Positions 39,258-45,833 of a stretch of 52,409 nt of DNA are shown here, one piece after another (positions within the stretch are counted from its first letter, which is position 1; every line of letters begins with the position of its first letter). A program made the translations under genes and the position numbers. The notes beneath the pieces are model-generated. The model ran no database searches. It had not been told where the DNA came from and saw only the letters and a list, made by a program, of their open reading frames with translations. This DNA comes from an uncultured Oscillospiraceae bacterium (GTDB lineage: Bacteria; Bacillota; Clostridia; Oscillospirales; Oscillospiraceae). Where the stretch lies: contig CAKTOX010000012.1 of assembly GCA_934590355.1 (NCBI GenBank), positions 1 to 52,409 of the forward strand, read 5' to 3'.

Positions 39258-41003
39258 ATGGATATATTCGACGCGCTGGAGATGATAGGCGGGCTGTGCC
39301 TGTTCCTTTTCGGCATGAACATAATGGGTCAGGCGCTGGAGCGCCGCGCGGGCAGCACGCTGCGCACCACGCTTGCTAAGATGACCGGCAAAAAGCTCAC
39401 GGGCTTTCTCACGGGCCTTGTCATAACCGCCGTTATCCAAAGCTCCTCGGCAACGACCGTCATGGTCGTGGGCTTTGTAAACTCGGGGCTCATGACTCTG
39501 CATCAGGCCATCGGCGTCATCATGGGCGCAAATATCGGCACAACGGTCACGGCGTGGCTGCTGAGCCTGGGCGGCATAAGCGGCGACGCGGTGTGGGTAC
39601 AGCTTTTAAAGCCCACGTCGTTCACGCCCGTGCTCGCGCTCATTGGCGTCGTGCTGTATATGTTCTGCAAGGACAGCCGCAAAAACGATACGGGCATGAT
39701 CCTGCTCGGCTTTGCGACGCTCATGTTCGGCATGGAGACCATGAGCGGCTCTGTCGCTCCGCTGCGCGACGTGCCGGCGTTCAGAGAGCTGTTCGTCGCG
39801 TTCACAAACCCCGCGCTGGGCGTGCTTGCGGGCGCGGTGCTGACGGGGATAATCCAGTCAAGCTCCGCCTCCGTCGGCATTTTGCAGGCGCTTGCGCTGT
39901 CGGGTCAGGTCAGCTACGGCGCGGCGATACCCATCATCATGGGACAGAATATCGGCACCTGCGTCACCGCGCTCATATCCTCCGTGGGCACGAGCAAAAA
40001 CGCAAAGCGCGCTGCCGTCGTGCATCTTTCGTTTAACGTCATCGGCACCGTCGTGTGGCTTGCCGTGTTCTGCGCGGTGAAGGCCGTTGCCGCTCCCGCC
40101 CTCCTCGGCGAGAGCGCGACGATGTACGGCATCGCAATGGCGCACTCGGCATTCAACATACTGTGCACGGCGCTGCTGCTGCCGGCTTCGGGGCTTCTCG
40201 AAAGGCTCGCGGTGCGCCTCGTGCCGGACGGAAAGAAAAGCGAGACTGCGCCGGTTCTCGACGAGAGACTTCTGGCTACTCCGCCGCTTGCTCTGGAGCA
40301 GTGCAGCGTCGTCGCCGAGGACATGGCCTACTGCGCGGAGAACGCGATGCTGCACGCGATGGACAGCATAACGCGCTTTGACCCGAAGCTTGCGCAGCAG
40401 GTGCGCGAGGACGAGGACAGGACGGATAATTACGAGGATATGCTCGGCACGTATCTTCTCAAGCTCGGCGCGCAGCCCCTGAGCGAGGCGGCAAGCGAGG
40501 AGGTCACGGAGCTTTTGAAGCTCATAGGCGATTTCGAGCGCATCGCGGATCACGCGGTGAATATTTCCGAATCCGCGCAGGAGCTGAGCGAGAAGAACCT
40601 TGCGCTGAGTCCCGCCGCGCAGCGGGAGCTTGCCGTCATGACGAGCGCCGTCGGCGAGGTGCTCTCGCTTGCGGTGAAGGCGTTTGCGGAAAACGATATG
40701 CGCTCGGCAAAGCTCGTCGAGCCGCTCGAGCAGGTCGTGGACGATCTGAAGGACGAGCTGCGCACACGGCATATCCTGCGCATGAAAAAGGGCGATTGCA
40801 GCATCGAGGCGGGCTTCGTTTGGGCGGATCTGCTGACGAATTTCGAGCGCGTGTCCGACCACTGCTCCAACGTCGCACTGTGCGTGCTCGACGCGAAAAA
40901 GCACACCCTCAGCGCCCACGAGACCCAGCACGAGCGCAGCCTGCGCCCCGACTTTGCCGCGGCGTATGAGGAGTTCGGCAGAAAATACGCATTGCCCATG
41001 TGA
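39258..41003 (+). CDS. Na+/phosphate cotransporter with C-terminal PhoU-like domain
   Basis: 581 aa. It has two Na/Pi-cotransporter repeats with the QSSSA signature: VITAVIQSSSATTVMVVG (about 57-75) and VLTGIIQSSSASVGIL (about 197-213). About eight to nine membrane segments end near residue 315. A cytoplasmic PhoU-like helical domain (about 355-560) follows, with ELLKLIGDFERIADHAVNI and NFERVSDHCSNVA, the typical metal-cluster helices. NptA/YjbB-type phosphate transport, possibly export or uptake. Start ATG at 39258 has GGAGG 7 bp upstream; the TTG three bases earlier is less likely. Upstream Pho-like box fits the role. Confidence 0.93.
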   Translation: MDIFDALEMIGGLCLFLFGMNIMGQALERRAGSTLRTTLAKMTGKKLTGFLTGLVITAVIQSSSATTVMVVGFVNSGLMTLHQAIGVIMGANIGTTVTAWLLSLGGISGDAVWVQLLKPTSFTPVLALIGVVLYMFCKDSRKNDTGMILLGFATLMFGMETMSGSVAPLRDVPAFRELFVAFTNPALGVLAGAVLTGIIQSSSASVGILQALALSGQVSYGAAIPIIMGQNIGTCVTALISSVGTSKNAKRAAVVHLSFNVIGTVVWLAVFCAVKAVAAPALLGESATMYGIAMAHSAFNILCTALLLPASGLLERLAVRLVPDGKKSETAPVLDERLLATPPLALEQCSVVAEDMAYCAENAMLHAMDSITRFDPKLAQQVREDEDRTDNYEDMLGTYLLKLGAQPLSEAASEEVTELLKLIGDFERIADHAVNISESAQELSEKNLALSPAAQRELAVMTSAVGEVLSLAVKAFAENDMRSAKLVEPLEQVVDDLKDELRTRHILRMKKGDCSIEAGFVWADLLTNFERVSDHCSNVALCVLDAKKHTLSAHETQHERSLRPDFAAAYEEFGRKYALPM

Positions 41004-41045
41004 GCGAAAGTATGCTATACTGCGCTCGACAGGGGGAATTTGAAG

Positions 41046-41531
41046 ATGCTGATAAGAACGGCGAAAATGAGCGACGTCGAGCAGATAGCGGCGGTGGAGA
41101 GTGCGTGCTTTCCGCCTGCGGAGGCGGCGACGAGAGCGGAATTCGAACAGCGCGTCAGAGTCTACGGCGAGCACTTCTGGCTCATGTTCGAGGGCGAAAG
41201 GCTCGTGTCCTTCGTTGACGGCTTCGTGACGAACGAGCGCGATCTGAGCGACGAAATGTACGAAAACGTCGCCATGCACGACGAGGCGGGGCAGTGGCAG
41301 ATGATATTCGGCGTCAATACGCTGCCGGAATACCGCCGCCGCGGCTTGGCAGAGCAGCTTCTGCGCCGCGCCGTGAGCGATGCAAGGCAGCAGGGCAGAC
41401 GCGGTCTCGTGCTCACCTGCAAGGATAAGCTCGTGCATTACTACGCGCGCCTCGGCTTTGTCAGCGAGGGCGTTTCGGATAAGTCCGTCCACGGCGGCGC
41501 TGTTTGGTATCAAATGCGTCTTGAGCTTTGA
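41046..41531 (+). CDS. GNAT-family N-acetyltransferase
   Basis: 161 aa. GNAT fold with the acetyl-CoA loop in NTLPEYRRRGLAEQLLRRAV (Q/RxxGxG/A-type, about 96-115). C-terminal strand LTCKDKLVHYYARLGFVSEGVS is typical of arylalkylamine/polyamine-type acetyltransferases; N-terminal AKMSDVEQIAAVESACFPP matches that group. Start at the ATG 41046, with GGGGG about 9 bp upstream. Substrate unknown. Located 43 bp after the Pi transporter, with TATACT (41014-41019) in between as a possible promoter element. Confidence 0.9.
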   Translation: MLIRTAKMSDVEQIAAVESACFPPAEAATRAEFEQRVRVYGEHFWLMFEGERLVSFVDGFVTNERDLSDEMYENVAMHDEAGQWQMIFGVNTLPEYRRRGLAEQLLRRAVSDARQQGRRGLVLTCKDKLVHYYARLGFVSEGVSDKSVHGGAVWYQMRLEL

Positions 41532-41589
41532 TTTTCGGGCGAAAATGTGATATACTCCTTTGCACAGAAGCTGCAAAGGAGTAATTTTT

Positions 41590-42345
41590 ATGGTACTGTA
41601 TTTTTCCGGCACCGGCAACAGCCGCCATGTCGCGCAGCGCATCTGCGCCGCCCTCGGCGAGAGCTGCATCGACCTGAGCAAGAGGATAAAGGCTCACGAC
41701 ACGAGCGCGATCGAAGCGGGCGAAAGGCTCATTTTCGTCACGCCCACCTACGGCTGGCGCGTGCCGCGGATAGTGTCCGAGCACATTGAAAAGACCGAGT
41801 TTGGGGGCGGGGAAAAGGCGTGGTTCGTCATGACCTGCGGCAGCGAGATCGGAAACGCCGCAAAATACAGCCGCGCTCTTTGCGAGAGAAAGGGCTTTGA
41901 ATATATGGGCTCGGCGCAGATAGTCATGCCGGAAAACTACATTGCGATGTTTAACGCGCCCGAAAAGGACGAGGCGCGCAAAATCGTCGAAAAGGCGCAG
42001 CCGGATATAGACCGTGCCATCGAATGTCTTAAAAAGGGCGAATGCTTCCCCGCGCCGAGAAATAATATCTGCGACCGCTTTATGAGCAGCGCGGTAAACC
42101 CCGTTTTCTTCGCGCTCATCGTGAAGGCGGGACCGTTCAGGGTGCTTGACGGCTGCGTCGGCTGCGGCAAGTGCGCCGCGCTGTGCCCGACGAATAATAT
42201 TAAGATCGTTGACGGCCGCCCCGTGTGGGGAGGCGACTGTACCCATTGCATGGCCTGCATTTGCTACTGCCCGAAAAACGCCGTGGAGTACGGAAGAAAG
42301 AGCCTCGGCAAGCCGAGGTATAACTTCGAGGCGCTGGGGATCTGA
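41590..42345 (+). CDS. EFR1-type flavodoxin/ferredoxin fusion protein
   Basis: 251 aa. N-terminal flavodoxin-like domain (about 1-150) with the FMN phosphate loop YFSGTGNSRHVA. C-terminal ferredoxin domain (about 180-235) with two 4Fe-4S motifs: CVGCGKCAALCP and CTHCMACICYCP. The EFR1 family is widespread in anaerobes as an electron carrier of undefined partner. Start at 41590 follows AAAGGAG. Separated by 58 bp from the GNAT gene, with TATACT (41552-41557) in between as a possible promoter element. Confidence 0.92.
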   Translation: MVLYFSGTGNSRHVAQRICAALGESCIDLSKRIKAHDTSAIEAGERLIFVTPTYGWRVPRIVSEHIEKTEFGGGEKAWFVMTCGSEIGNAAKYSRALCERKGFEYMGSAQIVMPENYIAMFNAPEKDEARKIVEKAQPDIDRAIECLKKGECFPAPRNNICDRFMSSAVNPVFFALIVKAGPFRVLDGCVGCGKCAALCPTNNIKIVDGRPVWGGDCTHCMACICYCPKNAVEYGRKSLGKPRYNFEALGI

Positions 42346-42430
42346 GCGCTTTTGCTGCGTCAAAATTCGCAAATCGAGCCGCCGACGGACGAAAAAATTT
42401 GTTGAATTCGTAAAAACGGCGAAAAAGCGC

Positions 42431-42459
42431 TTGACAAATCGGAGATATGGGGCTACTAT
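42431..42459 (+). promoter_or_regulatory. promoter of the met leader and metQNI
   Basis: Perfect TTGACA (42431-42436), 17-bp spacer, TACTAT (42454-42459). Transcription would start near 42466, giving a leader of about 520 nt before metQ. The leader contains a Met-rich ORF, a terminator and a second small ORF. The stretch 42698-42866 inside this leader holds no gene I can support, only a short inverted repeat (GCAAATAC...GTATTCGC) and an A/C-rich segment. Confidence 0.75.
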
Positions 42460-42516
42460 GCCCTCGTCAAAGCAAAATGCTTGGACGGTAAATTTTGAGG
42501 AAAGGCAGAAACCTTC

Positions 42517-42630
42517 ATGAAGAAGCTGAGCCGCAACATGATGATGATGGAGATGTACATGTGCCGCATGTGCATGTTTCGTCGCACTCACTTCGGTCAG
42601 GAACTTTCTGAAACCTGTTTGACGGCTTGA
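42517..42630 (+). CDS. methionine-rich leader peptide, 37 codons
   Basis: An ATG at 42517 opens a frame that ends TGA at 42628. Residues 7-21 read NMMMMEMYMCRMCMF: eight Met and two Cys codons within 14 codons. GAGGAAAGG (42497-42505) is a plausible ribosome site, partly paired in a small hairpin with CCTTC just before the ATG. A strong terminator starts 28 bp after the stop, and the metQNI operon lies downstream. The composition is that of an attenuation leader peptide where scarcity of charged tRNA-Met (or Cys) stalls the ribosome. No peptide function of its own is suggested. Confidence 0.75.
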   Translation: MKKLSRNMMMMEMYMCRMCMFRRTHFGQELSETCLTA

Positions 42631-42657
42631 AAGCCGGAAACCTCTTGGGATACAGAC

Positions 42658-42697
42658 AGCAGCGGAAGGCACCGACCTCCCGCTGCTTTTTCTTTTT
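42658..42697 (+). terminator. attenuator terminator of metQNI
   Basis: AGCAGCGG (42658-42665) pairs with CCGCTGCT (42680-42687), extended by AGG/CCT inside, followed by TTTTCTTTTT (to 42697). A hairpin CGGCT-TGAA-AGCCG (42623-42636), flanked by GTTT/AAAC, overlaps the leader-peptide stop and could compete. A clear antiterminator was not found by eye. Confidence 0.8.
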
Positions 42698-42882
42698 GCG
42701 GGCTGATTTTCGCTCATGCTTCGTTAAGTCTCTTGCAAATACAAAAAGTATTCGCTGCGAGCCTTGCCTTGCCTGAGCAAAAATCGCTTCCCGCGAAGCC
42801 GCGTATGCGGCGCATTAAAGCTTGCGTATACCCCACAAAATACACCAAAATACACTATTTCACCGAAAAGGAGATGTGCCGT

Positions 42883-42975
42883 ATGAAATGGCTGAGAGAA
42901 CGAATGTGTCCTCGGGACACAGAGAATTTAAGAACTATCATCGGACGACACAACGGCATTAAAAAAATACTTTAA
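42883..42975 (+). CDS. small ORF coupled to metQ, 30 codons
   Basis: ATG at 42883 with AAAAGGAG (42866-42873) 9 bp upstream; stop TAA at 42973 overlaps the metQ ribosome site (TAAGGAG). The peptide starts MKWLRERMCPRD. Just upstream in frame is ATGTGCCGTATG, echoing ATGTGCCGCATG of the Met-rich leader. A TGTGTCC-TCG-GGACACA hairpin (42905-42921) lies within it. It may be a second leader peptide giving translational coupling to metQ. Coding status unproven. Confidence 0.45.
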   Translation: MKWLRERMCPRDTENLRTIIGRHNGIKKIL

Positions 42976-42988
42976 GGAGAAAATAAAA

Positions 42989-43858
42989 ATGAAAAAGCTT
43001 ACTAAGATCATCGCACTTGCACTCGCACTTGTTCTCGCCTTCTCTCTTGCAGCCTGCTCCGGCGACAAGGACGCGAAATCGGACACCATCAAGATAGCCG
43101 TTCCCAACGACACCACCAACGAAGCCCGCGCACTTCTGCTCCTGCAGGAGGCCGGCATCATCAAGCTCAAGGACGACGCAGGCATCACCGCGACCAAGAA
43201 CGACATCGTTGAAAACCCGTACAACGTCGAGATCGTCGAGGCCGAGGCCGCCGCTATCCCGCAGCTCCTGCCCGACGTTTCATACGCCGTCATTAACAGC
43301 AACTACGCAATTAACGCAGGTCTCAACCCCGTCAAGGATTCCCTGTTCAAGGAAGGCTCCTCCTCCGCTTACGCAAACATCCTCGCAGTCAAGTCCGGCA
43401 ACGAAAACAGCGACGCCGTCAAGGCACTCAAGGCAGCTCTCGAGAGCAAGCAGGTAGCCGACTTCATCGCCGAGAAGTACAACGGCTCGGTCGTTTCCAC
43501 CGTTGATAACCCCACCGACGGCTTCGACAGCAGCGTTGACTACGCAGCCCTCGCCGGCACGACCATTTCCGTCGCGGCTTCTCCCACCCCGCACGCAGAG
43601 ATCCTCGAGGTCGTAAAGCAGATCCTCGCCGAGAAGAACATCACCCTCGATATCCAGAGCTACAACGACTACGTCGTTCCCAACACCGTCGTTGAGGACG
43701 GCACAGTTCTGGCAAACTACTTCCAGCACACCCCCTACCTCGATGACTTCAACGCACAGCAGGGCACCCACATCGTTTCCGTTGCAGCCATCCACGTTGA
43801 GCCTATGGGTCTGTACGGCGGAACTCAGTCCACTCTTGACGCAGTCAGCGGCAAGTGA
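42989..43858 (+). CDS. metQ: methionine-binding lipoprotein MetQ, circularly permuted
   Basis: 289 aa. Signal peptide with lipobox LAAC (Cys23), so a membrane-anchored binding protein. All MetQ/NlpA blocks are present but in swapped order. Residues about 33-172 carry VPNDTTNEARALLLLQ, KDIVENPYNVEIVEAEAA-like and AVINSNYAINAGLNP, which are C-terminal in known MetQ. Residues about 192-289 carry VAASPTPHAEILEVV, YNDYVVPNT, ANYFQHTPYLDDFN and HVEPMGLYGG, which are N-terminal in known MetQ. The old ends are joined by a linker (about 172-191), and the new ends lie at the old inter-lobe hinge. Followed by metN and metI, so still the transporter's receptor. RBS AAGGAG. Confidence 0.93.
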   Translation: MKKLTKIIALALALVLAFSLAACSGDKDAKSDTIKIAVPNDTTNEARALLLLQEAGIIKLKDDAGITATKNDIVENPYNVEIVEAEAAAIPQLLPDVSYAVINSNYAINAGLNPVKDSLFKEGSSSAYANILAVKSGNENSDAVKALKAALESKQVADFIAEKYNGSVVSTVDNPTDGFDSSVDYAALAGTTISVAASPTPHAEILEVVKQILAEKNITLDIQSYNDYVVPNTVVEDGTVLANYFQHTPYLDDFNAQQGTHIVSVAAIHVEPMGLYGGTQSTLDAVSGK

Positions 43859-43923
43859 TAATCTATATAATCGGGACTACATATTTAAATAAGTAAGTAA
43901 GAAACCTCAAGAGGGAGACGCTC

Positions 43924-44931
43924 ATGATAGAACTGAAAAACGTATGCAAGACCTTTGACTCCGGAACAGGAGAGGTGGACGCACTCAAGGACGTCTCCCT
44001 TACTATAAATGACGGCGACATTTACGGCATCATCGGTATGTCCGGCGCCGGCAAAAGCACGCTCGTGAGATGCATAAATCTTCTTGAGAGACCCACGAGC
44101 GGCGAAATAATCGTAAACGGCGAAAGGCTCGACACCATGAGCCCCGCCCAGCTGCGCGCGGCTCGGCGCGAGATCACGATGATCTTCCAGCACTTCAACC
44201 TGCTCATGCAGAGGACCTGCCTCAAAAACATCTGCTTCCCGATGGAAATTTCGGGCGTGAAGAAGGACGAGGCGGAGAAAAGAGCGCGCGAGCTGCTTGA
44301 GCTTGTCGGACTGCCCGACAAGGCCGATTCCTACCCCTCGCAGCTCTCCGGCGGCCAGCAGCAGCGCATCGCAATTGCCCGCGCGCTTGCGACCGACCCC
44401 AAGGTGCTCCTTTGCGACGAGGCGACGAGCGCTCTCGACCCCAAGACCACGCGCCAGATACTTGAGCTTATAAAGGACATTAACTTAAAGCTCGGAATAA
44501 CCGTCGTCATCATCACCCATCAGATGAGCGTCGTCAAGGAGGTCTGCAACCACGTTGCCATTCTCGACGACGGACAGGTCGCCGAGGAGGGACTTGTCGC
44601 CGCGGTGTTCGCCGCGCCCAAATCCGGAGCGGGACGCAGACTCGTGTTCCCCGGCGGCGTGGACGAGATGGTCTCAAACCCCGCGACCGAGCGCAGAGTG
44701 CGCCTTATTTTCCGCGACAGTCAAACGACGGCGATCCCGCTCGTGGCTCGCCTCGCGTCCGAGGAGAACATTTTCTGCAACGTCATTTCCGCATCGACGC
44801 AGAAGCTCTCCGAGGAGGTCTACGGCAGCCTGCTTATAGGCATACCCAGTGCGCAGTATGACCGCGCTATCGGCTTTATTTCATCCGTCGCAAACGTGAC
44901 GGCAGAGGAGGTGGACGGCAATGTACAGTAA
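43924..44931 (+). CDS. metN: methionine ABC transporter ATPase MetN
   Basis: 335 aa. The Walker A is GMSGAGKST, the Q loop MIFQHFNLL, the signature LSGGQQQRIAIARAL, the Walker B LLCDEATSALDP and the H loop ITHQ. The C-terminal NIL/ACT-like domain (about 260-330), including RLIFRDSQTTAIPLVARL, binds methionine for trans-inhibition in the E. coli system. The start ATG follows AGAGGGAGACGCTC. The gene overlaps metI by 11 bp. Confidence 0.96.
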   Translation: MIELKNVCKTFDSGTGEVDALKDVSLTINDGDIYGIIGMSGAGKSTLVRCINLLERPTSGEIIVNGERLDTMSPAQLRAARREITMIFQHFNLLMQRTCLKNICFPMEISGVKKDEAEKRARELLELVGLPDKADSYPSQLSGGQQQRIAIARALATDPKVLLCDEATSALDPKTTRQILELIKDINLKLGITVVIITHQMSVVKEVCNHVAILDDGQVAEEGLVAAVFAAPKSGAGRRLVFPGGVDEMVSNPATERRVRLIFRDSQTTAIPLVARLASEENIFCNVISASTQKLSEEVYGSLLIGIPSAQYDRAIGFISSVANVTAEEVDGNVQ

Positions 44932-45619
44932 TATGTTCTCCGAGCAGTCTGTTCAGGACCTGCTCAACGCGCTGCCTACCCTCCCGACCGCCGTGTGGGA
45001 AACCTTTTACGTCACCGTTTTGAGCACCCTTCTTGCGCTCGTTATCGGACTTCCCCTCGGCGTGCTTTTGGTCACCGGCGAAAAGGACGGCATCCTGCCC
45101 CTGCCGGCATGGCTCATGCACGTTTTAAACGTCATCATTAACCTTCTGCGCTCCATCCCGTTTCTCATTCTCATGATCATGGTGCTGCCGCTTTCACGCG
45201 CGCTTATCGGCACGGCCGTCGGTACTACGGCGACCATCGTGCCGCTCGTTGCCGCGGCGTTTCCCTTCGTTGCGCGTCTTGTCGAGAGCAGCCTGCGCGA
45301 GCTTGACAGCAACATCATCGAGGCTGCGCAGAGCATGGGAGCGACCCCCAATCAGATCATTTGGAAGGTCATGATCCCCGAATGCGTTCCCTCGCTTATC
45401 CAGAACGTCACCATCGCCCTGACGACCATTCTCGGCTACTCTGCCATGAGCGGCATCATCGGCGGCGGCGGTCTCGGTAAGATCGCAATCGACTACGGCT
45501 ACTATCGCTACAAGTATCTCGTCATGCTTGTTGCGGTCGTGCTGCTTATCATTCTTGTTCAGCTTTTCCAGAGCCTCGGAACCTATCTCGCAAAAAAGAG
45601 CGACAAAAGGCTCAAATAA
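44921..45619 (+). CDS. metI: methionine ABC transporter permease MetI
   Basis: 232 aa with five membrane segments. The EAA-type coupling loop is EAAQSMGATPNQIIWKVMIPE, and LLRSIPFLILMIMVLP is a family motif. Forms the MetNI channel with MetN; substrate delivered by the permuted MetQ. Starts inside the end of metN (overlap), implying coupled translation; last gene of the operon. Confidence 0.95.
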   Translation: MYSNMFSEQSVQDLLNALPTLPTAVWETFYVTVLSTLLALVIGLPLGVLLVTGEKDGILPLPAWLMHVLNVIINLLRSIPFLILMIMVLPLSRALIGTAVGTTATIVPLVAAAFPFVARLVESSLRELDSNIIEAAQSMGATPNQIIWKVMIPECVPSLIQNVTIALTTILGYSAMSGIIGGGGLGKIAIDYGYYRYKYLVMLVAVVLLIILVQLFQSLGTYLAKKSDKRLK

Positions 45620-45680
45620 GGGCGGCTATCCCCGAAAAATGACCGCCCGATAAAACGACATATTATATATGTGTAAGTCG

Positions 45681-45718
45681 AAAAATCGGACGGTGTAGAA
45701 TTGCATCGTCCGATTTTT
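45681..45718 (+). terminator. intrinsic terminator of metQNI
   Basis: AAAAATCGGACG (45681-45692) and CGTCCGATTTTT (45707-45718) form a 12-bp stem that includes the T run. The gap 45619-45833 otherwise contains a GGGCGG/CCGCCC hairpin (45621-45649) and an AT-rich promoter-like stretch (TATAAC near 45793, palindrome CCTTATATTAGG) before the next gene. Confidence 0.82.
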
Positions 45719-45833
45719 GAGCAAATGAGCAAAATTGCCTGAAATCAGGGCTGAAAGCTAATATTGCCTATGTTAATTTAAGTTATTTTAGTATAACCTT
45801 ATATTAGGTCAGAATATCCGAAAAGGTGATGTC

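Noticed and set aside
39858..41681. 607-codon minus-strand frame opposite the Na/Pi transporter and GNAT gene
   Set aside because: It spans two genes with recognised motifs on the plus strand; no start signal, so a shadow.
42466..42657. SAM (S-box) riboswitch or Met T-box before metQ
   Set aside because: Neither the S-box core (such as GATGAAGCC-like and AGGTGGAGGGAC elements) nor a T-box core (GGGTGGNACCGCG) is present; the region is instead a Met-rich ORF.
42707..42727. Third copy of the 46-bp repeat
   Set aside because: Only about 15 of 17 core bases match, on the minus strand; too short to call with confidence.
42733..42882. Longer version of the small ORF before metQ (start at 42733)
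   Set aside because: No ribosome site at the far start; the AAAAGGAG site and spacing favour the ATG at 42883.
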